From: Spirochaetota bacterium
GTDB lineage: Bacteria; Spirochaetota; Spirochaetia; Treponematales; Rectinemataceae
Assembly: GCA_022711355.1 (NCBI GenBank)
Contig: JAKLFE010000051.1
Coordinates: 1-32,112 of the forward strand
Length of the DNA stretch: 32,112 nucleotides
Direction of reading: 5' to 3'
Shown: piece after piece, positions 13,972-20,278 of the stretch
Numbering within the stretch: the stretch's first letter is position 1
Layout of the letters: the number at the start of each line of letters is the position of its first letter
Notes under the pieces: model-generated
The model's input: only the letters and a program-made list of their open reading frames with translations
Told to the model about the DNA's origin: nothing
The model's database searches: none
Program-made: the position numbers and the translations under genes

Positions 13972-16085
13972 GCCCGGCGGCGCCCGGCGCGCAGTCGCCG
14001 GAAGGCCCGCGCGGGGGCTTCGAGCTGTCGAGCGGCTACGACGGCCGCGACTTCTCGCTGCGCCTCGGCCCCGGGGCCCGGGCGCCCGCGGGCTACCCCG
14101 AGGCCGCCGAGCCCGATCCCTTCGCCGAGGAGGCGCCGCGCTGGGAGGGGGCCGCGGCCTACCGCGCCGCCTACGAGGCCCGCCGGGAAGCCTACCTCGG
14201 CTACTGCCTGCGCAGCCCGGCGCCGCCTAACCTGAAGGCTCCCTTCTACGAGCTGCCCCGGATCGCGGCGGGCCGGCCGCCCCACGAGGGCATACTCGGG
14301 GCCGGGCTGGACTACGTCGAGGCGAGGAAGGACTGCGCCGACTTCGTCGCCCACGCCTACCTCCGCCTCCTCCTCCAGTTCCCCTCCGCGCCATCGGTCA
14401 GCCCCGCCCTCTACGGGCGCGCCGAGGCCGTCCTCCTGGGCTTCAAGTACTGGCCCTCCGAGCCGGGGACGGACTCCCTGTGCACCTGGACCGAGAACCA
14501 CCAGATCCTCTACGCCTCCCTCGCCTACGTCCTCGGCTCGCGCATGCCGCGCGCCGCCTTCGCGAGCCCCGGGATCGAGGGGGCCGAGCTGGCCGCCCGC
14601 GCCAGGCCGCGGATCCTCCGCTGGCTCTCGCTCCGCTTCCGCACGGGCTTCAGCGAATGGCTCTCCAACGTCTACTACGACGAGGACCTGACCGCCCTGC
14701 TCACCCTGGTCGACTTCGCCGATCCCGAGGTCGCGGGCCTCGCCCGCGACGTGGCGACCCTCCTCCTCCTCGACCTCGCGCAGCATTCCTTCCGCGGCGT
14801 CTTCGGCTCGACCCATGGCCGCAGCTACGAGCCGCAGAAGAAGGAGGCCCGCCTCGAGGCGACGAGCGACGCGGCGAAGCTCCTCTGGGGCATGGGCGCC
14901 TGGTCGCGCCACGACAGCATGAGCGCTCCCAGCCTGGCCCTGAGCCCGCGCTTCGAGCCGCCCCCGGTCCTCGCCGCCCTGGCGGCCGCCGCCGCCGAGG
15001 CCCCGGGGGCCGAGATCCGCCAGCGCATGGGCATCCGCGTCGAAGAGGCGGGGCGCTGGGGCCTCGGCTACGAGGATCCCGAGGACGGGATGGTCTTCCT
15101 CAGCCTCGAGGCCTACAACCATCCGAGGACCATAGGCCTGACCTTCCGCCTCATGGACGAGTACCGCTGGTGGGAGAACGAGTACTTCGCCCCCTTCAGG
15201 CCCTACCGCCGGGCCCTGGGCCTCGCCCGGAGCGCCGGCCTCCTCCCCCTCCTGGCCCGGGCCCTCCGCCGCGACGTCGACCGCAACTGCCGCGAGGAGG
15301 CCGACCTCTACTCCTACCGGACGCCCGACTACCTCCTCTCCTCCGCCCAGGACTGCCGCTTCCGCTACGGCGGGGACCAGCAGTCCATCTGGCAGGCGAG
15401 CCTCGGGCCGGGCGCGGTCTGCTTCGTCACCCATCCCGGCGGCATGGGGGGCCACTCCCCGGACTACTGGACGGGCAACGGGAGCATGCCCCGCGTCGCC
15501 CAGTCCCGGAACCTCCTGGTCGCGTTGTACGACATCGATACCCGGCCCGGCCTCTACCGGACGAATCGCCTCGCCTACACGCACGCCTGGCTGCCCGAGG
15601 AGCGCTTCGACGGGCTCGTCGAGGAGGGAGGATGGCTCTTCGCGCGGCGCGGCCGCGGCTACCTCGCCCTCCGCCCCCGCGGCGCCTACCGGCGCGTCCG
15701 GGACCGCTGCCCCGGCGGCCGGCCCGCCGGCGAGGCTGGGGCGGGGGCGCCGCCGAACGAGGTCGTAGCCGAGGGGAGGAGGAACATCTGGATCTGCCGG
15801 CTCGGCCGCGAGGCCGAGGAGGGGAGCTTCGCCGAGTTCAGGCGAGCCATCGCCGGCGCGCGGCTCGAGTACGGCCCGGGGCTCTCGCTCCGCTTCGAGG
15901 ATCCCGCCCAGGGCCTCGTCGAGTTCTCGGCCTCGGGGCCCTTCCGCGCGGGAGGCCGCGAGCTGCCCCTGCGCGGCTATCCCCGCTACGGCTCGCCCTG
16001 GGCCCGCGCGGCCTTCCCCGCCGAGCGGGTCGAGATCGAGGCGGGAGGCGAGCGCCTCGTGCTCGAGCGGCCCGAGGCGAAATAA
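13968..16085 (+). CDS. Large protein of unknown function, candidate alpha-toroid glycan enzyme (705 aa)
   Basis: A 705-residue protein with no signal peptide, translated from an ATG overlapping the transporter stop codon. The middle (about 110-460) looks all-helical, with conserved-looking polar clusters: WTENHQIL (174-181; E176, N177, H178), FSEWLSNVYYDED (228-240; N234, Y236, Y237), STHGRSYEP (281-289; H283, R285, Y287). The C-terminal 200 residues are beta-rich (GGDQQSIWQASL, WTGNGSMPRVAQS, then Gly/Tyr-rich strands). Helical toroid plus beta sandwich is the layout of heparinase-like polysaccharide lyases and several glycosidases, which use Asn, His and Tyr. I recall similar uncharacterised proteins in actinobacteria and myxobacteria with an ENHQI motif. 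A glycan-processing role with the two upstream genes is inference; activity is unknown. Confidence 0.8.
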   Translation: MSPAAPGAQSPEGPRGGFELSSGYDGRDFSLRLGPGARAPAGYPEAAEPDPFAEEAPRWEGAAAYRAAYEARREAYLGYCLRSPAPPNLKAPFYELPRIAAGRPPHEGILGAGLDYVEARKDCADFVAHAYLRLLLQFPSAPSVSPALYGRAEAVLLGFKYWPSEPGTDSLCTWTENHQILYASLAYVLGSRMPRAAFASPGIEGAELAARARPRILRWLSLRFRTGFSEWLSNVYYDEDLTALLTLVDFADPEVAGLARDVATLLLLDLAQHSFRGVFGSTHGRSYEPQKKEARLEATSDAAKLLWGMGAWSRHDSMSAPSLALSPRFEPPPVLAALAAAAAEAPGAEIRQRMGIRVEEAGRWGLGYEDPEDGMVFLSLEAYNHPRTIGLTFRLMDEYRWWENEYFAPFRPYRRALGLARSAGLLPLLARALRRDVDRNCREEADLYSYRTPDYLLSSAQDCRFRYGGDQQSIWQASLGPGAVCFVTHPGGMGGHSPDYWTGNGSMPRVAQSRNLLVALYDIDTRPGLYRTNRLAYTHAWLPEERFDGLVEEGGWLFARRGRGYLALRPRGAYRRVRDRCPGGRPAGEAGAGAPPNEVVAEGRRNIWICRLGREAEEGSFAEFRRAIAGARLEYGPGLSLRFEDPAQGLVEFSASGPFRAGGRELPLRGYPRYGSPWARAAFPAERVEIEAGGERLVLERPEAK

Positions 16086-16111
16086 AAAAGGCCGACCCGG
16101 CTGGGTCGGCC
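16084..16111 (-). terminator. Intrinsic terminator of the tRNA-Phe gene
   Basis: Read on the minus strand: GGCCGACCC (arm 16111 to 16103), loop of 4, GGGTCGGCC (16098 to 16090), then six T (16089 to 16084). It follows the tRNA 3' end by 8 nt. It overlaps the TAA stop of the convergent 705-aa gene. Confidence 0.85.
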
Positions 16112-16119
16112 CTAACTCG

Positions 16120-16192
16120 TGCCGCCGATCAGAATTGAACTGATGACACGTGGATTTTCAGTCCACTGCTCTACCAACTGAGCTACAGCGGC
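16120..16192 (-). tRNA. tRNA-Phe (GAA)
   Basis: The minus strand gives a 73-nt cloverleaf. Acceptor arms GCCGCTG and CGGCGGC pair over seven positions (one G-T). The D arm has GTAGCTCAGTTGGTAGAGC, the anticodon arm GTGGA-CTGAAAA-TCCAC has anticodon GAA, and the T arm holds TTCAATT. The discriminator base is A at 16120. The CCA end is not encoded (next bases CGA), so it would be added by the nucleotidyltransferase. Its promoter and a hairpin-plus-T-run terminator are both visible. Confidence 0.97.
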
Positions 16193-16207
16193 GAATCGTG
16201 CGTATTG

Positions 16208-16237
16208 CTTATACCTAAAGGGCCGGGGGCGAGTCAA
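16208..16237 (-). promoter_or_regulatory. Promoter of tRNA-Phe
   Basis: On the minus strand TTGACT (16237 to 16232), an 18-bp spacer and TATAAG (16213 to 16208) would start transcription near 16201, about 9 nt before the mature tRNA 5' end. Confidence 0.7.
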
Positions 16238-16297
16238 GTACCGGCGCCGGCCCGGGGAGGCTATACGCGGAGGCCCGCCTCGGGTACGTTCGAGGCT

Positions 16298-16681
16298 ATG
16301 AGCTTCCGGGAAACCCGCCTCGCCACGGTCCTCGCCACCTTCGTCCTCCTGGTCCTCCTCCTCATGCCCGGCGAGGAGCCCCCGCGGCTCTCGCTGCCCG
16401 GCCTCGACAAGCTCGCCCACGTCCTCCTCTTCGCTGCCTGGGCCCTGGCCCTGCGCTTCGATTGGGAGGCCTTCCGCAGATGTCCGGCCCTCCTCCTCGC
16501 GGCGACCGCCCTGGCCGCCCCCCTCACGGAGGCGATGCAGCTCCTCGCGCCGGGCAGGGCCTTCGATCCGCTCGATATGGGCGCCGACCTCGCGGGCGCC
16601 GCCCTGGCCGCGGCCTTCGGCGCCGCGGCGGTCCGCCTCGCCGACCGCCTCCTCGGCCCGCCTCCCCCTAGTCCCCGATGA
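16298..16681 (+). CDS. VanZ-like membrane protein
   Basis: A 127-residue protein with about four hydrophobic segments and the VanZ-family outline: [18 protein letters not shown], then a P-L-T-E-A-M-Q-L-L block, and [17 protein letters not shown]. The family includes VanZ (teicoplanin resistance in enterococci) and many unrelated small membrane proteins, so no drug resistance should be read into it. The ATG at 16298 is the first sensible start; the frame upstream runs into the tRNA promoter region. The gene ends 14 bp inside the convergent YjbQ-family gene. Confidence 0.75.
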   Translation: MSFRETRLATVLATFVLLVLLLMPGEEPPRLSLPGLDKLAHVLLFAAWALALRFDWEAFRRCPALLLAATALAAPLTEAMQLLAPGRAFDPLDMGADLAGAALAAAFGAAAVRLADRLLGPPPPSPR

Positions 16682-17084
16682 TCTTCACGAGGACCCGCTT
16701 GCGCCGCATCCCGTCGAACTCGCCGTAGAAGACCCGCTCCCAGGGCCCGAAGTGGAAGCGGCCCCCGGTGACGGCCAGGGTCACCTCGCGGCCGAAGAGC
16801 TGGCGCTTCATATGGGCGTCGGCGTTGTCCTCGCCCACGTTGTGGCGGTAGCCCGAGACCGGCTCGTGGGGGGCCAGCTTCTCGAGCCAGTCGAGGAAAT
16901 CGGCGTGGAGCCCGGACTCGGCGTCGTTCACGAAGACCGAGGCGGTGATGTGCATGGCATTGACCAGGCACAGGCCCTCGCGGACGCCCGAGGCCGCGAG
17001 GCTGGCCTCGACCTTGTCCGTGATGTCGAGGAACTCGCAGCGCTTGCGCGTCTCGAACCAGAGCTCTTCCGTGTAGGACTTCAT
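16668..17084 (-). CDS. YjbQ/UPF0047-family protein
   Basis: A 138-residue protein with the family signatures: [14 protein letters not shown] (41-54, metal ligand H45), [21 protein letters not shown] (78-98, H81 and H91) and the [14 protein letters not shown] strand (112-125). These are small trimeric beta-proteins with a metal site. Some members show thiamine-phosphate synthase activity when overproduced, but the natural role is not settled. The start at 17084 matches the family length. A TATCCT -10 element ends 6 nt before the ATG, suggesting a leaderless mRNA. The end overlaps the VanZ-like gene tail to tail by 14 bp. Confidence 0.9.
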   Translation of the reverse strand: MKSYTEELWFETRKRCEFLDITDKVEASLAASGVREGLCLVNAMHITASVFVNDAESGLHADFLDWLEKLAPHEPVSGYRHNVGEDNADAHMKRQLFGREVTLAVTGGRFHFGPWERVFYGEFDGMRRKRVLVKIIGD

Positions 17085-17090
17085 GGCCCG

Positions 17091-17096
17091 AGGATA
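17091..17096 (-). promoter_or_regulatory. -10 element of the YjbQ-family gene
   Basis: TATCCT on the minus strand (17096 to 17091) ends 6 nt before the ATG at 17084. No good -35 is visible at 16-18 bp. No Shine-Dalgarno sequence precedes the ATG. Confidence 0.35.
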
Positions 17097-17189
17097 GCGC
17101 GGCCGCCCCGCGCGCGGTAGCCCGGCGGGCGGCGGCCGACCGGGGAGCCGGCGGCCCCGTATCGGGGCCGCCGCCGCGGGGCCCGAGCC

Positions 17190-18701
17190 TCAGCGCCCGG
17201 CGCCCGGCCTCCCGAGCCTGAGCAGGTTCCAGGACAGGGGCGCGAGGCGGGCCGAGAGCCTCCCTCCCTCGGCCTCGAAGCCTCCCGCGACCCGGCGCGG
17301 GACGACGGCATCCGGCGACTCCTCGCTGTTCGCCGCCCCGGGCTCGTAGCCCGCGTACTCGATCCGCTCGAGGGGAACCAGGCCCTCGAAGCCCCCGAGC
17401 CGCGCCTCGAGCTCGACGGGCTCCGAGGCCGAGCGGTTGACCGCGAAGATCGCGAGACCTTCCCCGGAGGACACCGCGGCGGCCTCGAGGTAGGGCACCT
17501 CGCCGTAGCTCGGGCTCTCGTAGCGCGGGCAGCCGAGCTCCACGCGGAGGGACTCGCCGCGGCCGTAGCGGGAGGCGTAGAGGAAGGGATAGTAGATCGT
17601 CTGCCGCCAGGCCCCGCCCCCGGTCCTCGTCATGATGGGCGCGAGGGCGTTGACGAGCTGGGCGAGGCAGGCGATGCGGACGCGGTCGGCGTTTTTCAGG
17701 AGGGTCATGAGGAGGCAGCCGACGACGAGGGCGTCCTCGAAGGTATAGGGCTCCTCGAGGAGGCTCGGCCCGACCTTCCACGGATCGTCGTGCCGCCTCT
17801 CGGCGACGGCCCGGTACCAGACGTTCCATTCGTCGAAGGAGAGCAGCATCGTCTTGCGGCTCCGCTTCCTCGCCTTGACGAAGTCGCAGGCCGCCGCCAC
17901 CGACTTGATGAAACGATCCATGCCAGCCGAGCAGGCCAGGTAGTCGGCGAGGCCGGCCGGGCCCTTGCCGTAGTACGAGTGCAGGGAGAGGTAGTCCACC
18001 TCCTCGTAGCACTGCCCAAGGACCGAGGCCTCCCAGTCGGGAAAGCTCGGCATATCGGCGTTGGAGGAGCCGCAGGCCACGAGCTCGAGCTTCGGGTCGA
18101 CGAGGCGCATCGCCTTGGCGGTCTCCCGGGCGAGGCGCCCGTACTCCGACGCGTCCTTCTGGCCGATGTTCCAGGGGCCGTCCAGCTCGTTGCCGAGGCA
18201 CCAGAGCTTGATGCCGTAGGGCTCGGCCCGGCCGTGGGCGCGGCGCAGGTCGGACCAGCGCGTGCCGCCGGGGAAGTTGCAGTACTCGAGGAGGCTCCGC
18301 GCCGCGTCCACGCCCCGGGTGCCGAGGTTCAGAGCCAGCATCGGCTCGGCCCCGAGCTCGGAGCACCAGCGCGCGAACTCGTCGAGCCCGAAGCGGTTGG
18401 TCTCCACCGAGAGCCAGGCCGGATCGAGGCGGACCGGCCGCGACTCCGCCGGGCCGACCGAATCCTCCCAGTCGAAGCCGCAGACGAAGTTGCCGCCCGG
18501 ATAGCGGATCACCGGCAGGCCGAGCTCCCGGGCCAGCTCGAGGACGTCGCGGCGAAAGCCCCTGCCGTCGGCCCGCGGGTGCCCCGGCTCGTAGATCCCG
18601 CCGTAGATCGCCCGGCCCAGGTGCTCGACGAAGGAGCCGTAGAGCCGATCGTCCACGGTCCCGATGCGGAAATCCCTCTCGAGCTGCAGCTTCGCTTTGA
18701 T
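17190..18701 (-). CDS. GH51 alpha-L-arabinofuranosidase
   Basis: This enzyme removes alpha-L-arabinofuranose from arabinan or arabinoxylan oligosaccharides with retention. It has no signal peptide and is cytoplasmic. GH51 motifs are clear: RLYGSFVEHLGRAIYGGIYEPGHP, PVIRYPGGNFVCGFDW, KLWCLGNELDGPW with the acid/base Glu, and LLSFDEWNVWY with the nucleophile Glu. A beta-sandwich end (LAPLSWNLLRL) follows. The start is unusual. The homologous N terminus (KAKLQLERDFRIG) is encoded upstream of the first usual start codon, the GTG at 18656. It begins at an ATC codon (18701) placed 5 nt after a strong GAGGAGG ribosome site. Counting from it, the two Glu are 172 and 291; the acid/base Glu is at 172 in the Thermotoga enzyme too. 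If ATC is not used, GTG at 18656 gives 488 residues. Confidence 0.9.
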   Translation of the reverse strand: MKAKLQLERDFRIGTVDDRLYGSFVEHLGRAIYGGIYEPGHPRADGRGFRRDVLELARELGLPVIRYPGGNFVCGFDWEDSVGPAESRPVRLDPAWLSVETNRFGLDEFARWCSELGAEPMLALNLGTRGVDAARSLLEYCNFPGGTRWSDLRRAHGRAEPYGIKLWCLGNELDGPWNIGQKDASEYGRLARETAKAMRLVDPKLELVACGSSNADMPSFPDWEASVLGQCYEEVDYLSLHSYYGKGPAGLADYLACSAGMDRFIKSVAAACDFVKARKRSRKTMLLSFDEWNVWYRAVAERRHDDPWKVGPSLLEEPYTFEDALVVGCLLMTLLKNADRVRIACLAQLVNALAPIMTRTGGGAWRQTIYYPFLYASRYGRGESLRVELGCPRYESPSYGEVPYLEAAAVSSGEGLAIFAVNRSASEPVELEARLGGFEGLVPLERIEYAGYEPGAANSEESPDAVVPRRVAGGFEAEGGRLSARLAPLSWNLLRLGRPGAGR

Positions 18702-18706
18702 GGCCG

Positions 18707-18713
18707 CCTCCTC
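18707..18713 (-). promoter_or_regulatory. Ribosome binding site fixing an apparent ATC start
   Basis: GAGGAGG on the minus strand (18713 to 18707) is 5 nt from the ATC at 18701, where GH51 homologues have Met-Lys-Ala-Lys. No ATG, GTG or TTG in frame lies within range of this site. Confidence 0.7.
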
Positions 18714-18724
18714 AATGGCATCAA

Positions 18725-18739
18725 ACCATGCAATACCAC
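18725..18739 (-). promoter_or_regulatory. Operator-like motif at the GH51 promoter
   Basis: GTGGTATTGCATGGT on the minus strand matches 13 of 15 bases of the motif at the regulator promoter (18898-18912), read in that gene's own direction. It directly follows the candidate -10 element. It would be the binding site of the divergent regulator; this is inferred. Confidence 0.5.
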
Positions 18740-18768
18740 ATACTGCCCTCAGCGCGGCGATCTGTCCA
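18740..18768 (-). promoter_or_regulatory. Candidate GH51 promoter
   Basis: On the minus strand TGGACA (18768 to 18763), a 17-bp spacer and CAGTAT (18745 to 18740). The -10 is weak. Transcription would begin near 18733, inside the operator-like motif. Confidence 0.4.
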
Positions 18769-18871
18769 GACGGCGATGGATGCTCGGATTAAGACCGGCA
18801 AAAACCCAGCATTCGCAGGGTTCGCCCGGGGGACAGAGCTCGCGGAGGCCCAGGAGCCAGGCGATTTTTTC

Positions 18872-18899
18872 TTGACAGGACCCAGAAAGGACCTATAGT
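18872..18899 (+). promoter_or_regulatory. Strong promoter of the GntR/LacI-type regulator
   Basis: TTGACA (18872-18877), a 16-bp spacer and TATAGT (18894-18899), followed 8 nt later by the ATG at 18908. The expected start site is at or one or two bases before the ATG. Confidence 0.75.
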
Positions 18900-18923
18900 G
18901 GTATGCCATGGTATCAAGACCAC
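18898..18923 (+). promoter_or_regulatory. Autoregulatory operator candidate over the regulator start
   Basis: GTGGTATGCCATGGT (18898-18912) abuts the -10 element, matches the motif at the GH51 promoter in 13 of 15 bases, and includes the regulator ATG. The ATGCCATGGTAT inside it is a near-palindrome (10 of 12), and an inverted ACCAC (18919-18923) mirrors its GTGGT. Confidence 0.5.
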
Positions 18924-20059
18924 ATGCGGGCAAGGCCTCCCCTGGTCCCCTGGATACTATCAAGCGCAATGTCCAGGAGTCCATGCGGACCCAGGTGGAG
19001 GCCTTCATCCTCCGGAAGATCGAGTCCGGCGAATGGCCCCTGGGCGGCAAGATACCCTCCGAGCGCGAGCTCTCCCTCTCCCTCGACCTGAGCCGGACCA
19101 CGGTCCGCAACGCCATCCTGGCCCTCGAGGGCCGAGGCTTCTTCGACCGCCGCATCGGCCAGGGCACTTTCGTCCGCGAGCGTCCCGCCGCCGGGGCCAG
19201 CCCCCGGGCCTCGAAGGGCATGCTCGGCTACGTCGTCTGCAAGGAGCGCTCGAGCCGCAAGCCCATCTCCGCCGAGGCCTTCTACTTCGACATATTCGCC
19301 GGCATCGAGGAGGAGACGGTCCGCTCGGGCCGGCACATGCTCTTCACCTACCTCGACGAGGGCAACGCCGAGGAGCTGGCTGCCTTCCGCGGCTTCCTGG
19401 ACAAGGTCGACGGCCTCGTCGTGGAGGAGGCGCGGGACCCCGGCCTCCTCGAGCTCCTCGCATCGAGCGAGGCGCCCGCCGTCCTCATCGCGCCGACGGC
19501 CGCCCACGAGCGCCTCGACGTCGTCACGGTGGACCTCGCCGCGGGGGTCCGCAAGGCGGTCCGGCACCTCCGCGCCGCGGGGCACGAGCGCATCGGCATC
19601 GTCAACGGCCCCCTGCGCCTCGAGTCGGCGCGGATCCGCTTCTCGGCCTACAAGGACGAGATGGGCGCGTCCTTCGACGAGGCCCTCGCCGAGGAGGGCG
19701 AGGGCTGGACCGCCGAGGCGGGCTACGCCGCGGCCGCCCGCCTCGTCGGGCGCGGCGGCGGCATGACGGCCCTCTTCTGCGCGAACGACCTCCTCGCCAT
19801 CGGGGCCCTCTCCGCCCTCGCCGCGAAGGGCCTCCGCGTCCCCGCGGACCTCAGCGTCGTGGGCTTCGACGATTCGGAGCTGGCGCGGCACGCGATGCCG
19901 CCCCTGACCACCATGCGGATCTACTCGCGCGACATGGCCCGGTCCGCCGCGCGGAGGGTCCTCGAGCGCATCGAGAGCCCCGGCCTGCCGCCGGTCAAGC
20001 TCGAGTTCCCGATCGACATCGTCGTGAGGAATTCCACCAAGGAGGTGCACGGAGGCTGA
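18908..20059 (+). CDS. GntR-type HTH/LacI-type ligand domain transcriptional regulator (AraR-like)
   Basis: A 383-residue regulator with a winged-helix GntR domain at about 27-90 (KIPSERELSLSLDLSRTTVRNAI and the wing RRIGQGTFV). It is fused to a LacI/GalR-type periplasmic-binding-protein-like sensor domain (about 104-375: LFCANDLLAIGALSAL, VPADLSVVGFDDSELARHAMPPLTTM). This is the layout of Bacillus AraR, a repressor of arabinose genes that is released by L-arabinose. Its position between a GH51 arabinofuranosidase and an importer/GH127 operon supports that role. The ATG at 18908 lies 8 nt after the -10 element, so the mRNA would be nearly leaderless. An alternative ATG at 18983 has AGGAG only 3 nt upstream and would leave out the unconserved first 25 residues. 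Confidence 0.88.
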   Translation: MVSRPHAGKASPGPLDTIKRNVQESMRTQVEAFILRKIESGEWPLGGKIPSERELSLSLDLSRTTVRNAILALEGRGFFDRRIGQGTFVRERPAAGASPRASKGMLGYVVCKERSSRKPISAEAFYFDIFAGIEEETVRSGRHMLFTYLDEGNAEELAAFRGFLDKVDGLVVEEARDPGLLELLASSEAPAVLIAPTAAHERLDVVTVDLAAGVRKAVRHLRAAGHERIGIVNGPLRLESARIRFSAYKDEMGASFDEALAEEGEGWTAEAGYAAAARLVGRGGGMTALFCANDLLAIGALSALAAKGLRVPADLSVVGFDDSELARHAMPPLTTMRIYSRDMARSAARRVLERIESPGLPPVKLEFPIDIVVRNSTKEVHGG

Positions 20060-20067
20060 TCCAGAAG

Positions 20068-20087
20068 GGATCCCCGCGGGGGGATCC
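20068..20087 (+). terminator. Hairpin after the regulator gene
   Basis: GGATCCCC (20068-20075) and GGGGATCC (20080-20087) pair around a 4-nt loop, 9 nt after the TGA. No T-run follows, so termination is uncertain. Confidence 0.45.
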
Positions 20088-20130
20088 GCCATCGGCTTCG
20101 TCGGCGGGGCGTCCGCGGAAGCCCAACGGC

Positions 20131-20174
20131 CGCGACACCGGAGCAAGGCCGGGAAAGCGTTCTCCGGTGCCGCG
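20131..20174 (+). promoter_or_regulatory. Long stem-loop upstream of the oligosaccharide importer operon
   Basis: CGCG-A-CACCGGAG (20131-20143) pairs with CTCCGGTG-C-CGCG (20162-20174): a 12-bp stem with one mismatch and an 18-nt loop. The loop and 3' arm contain GGAAAGCGTTCTCC (20152-20165), which resembles a LacI-family operator with a central CG (10 of 14 symmetric). Function is inferred only. Confidence 0.35.
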
Positions 20175-20181
20175 GGTGGTC

Positions 20182-20201
20182 GGGTACGCACGAGTATACC
20201 C
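20182..20201. promoter_or_regulatory. 20-bp palindromic operator candidate upstream of the importer operon
   Basis: GGGTACGCACGAGTATACCC has perfect GGGTA/TACCC ends and 14 of 20 symmetric positions. It lies 78 bases before the ATG at 20279. The nearby promoter is not obvious. Confidence 0.4.
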
Positions 20202-20278
20202 CTCGGGGGCCTCGGGCGTACAGGCATTGCTGCCGCCGCGCCAGCGAACGGGCGCGGGGATAAGGAGAGATTGTTAAG

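Noticed and set aside
13857..15584. 575-residue open frame on the minus strand opposite the 705-aa gene
   Set aside because: Gly/Val/Glu/Arg-rich low-complexity translation with no motif, typical of antisense frames in GC-rich genes; the plus-strand gene is translationally coupled to its neighbours.
16298..16681. Glycopeptide resistance gene (vanZ)
   Set aside because: Only the general VanZ-like fold is seen. No vanA/vanH/vanX-type neighbours exist, and most members of this family are not resistance genes.
18903..19091. 62-residue frame starting at the ATG at 18903
   Set aside because: It lies in a different frame within the regulator gene, is Ser/Pro-rich and has no domain; the GntR frame covers it fully.
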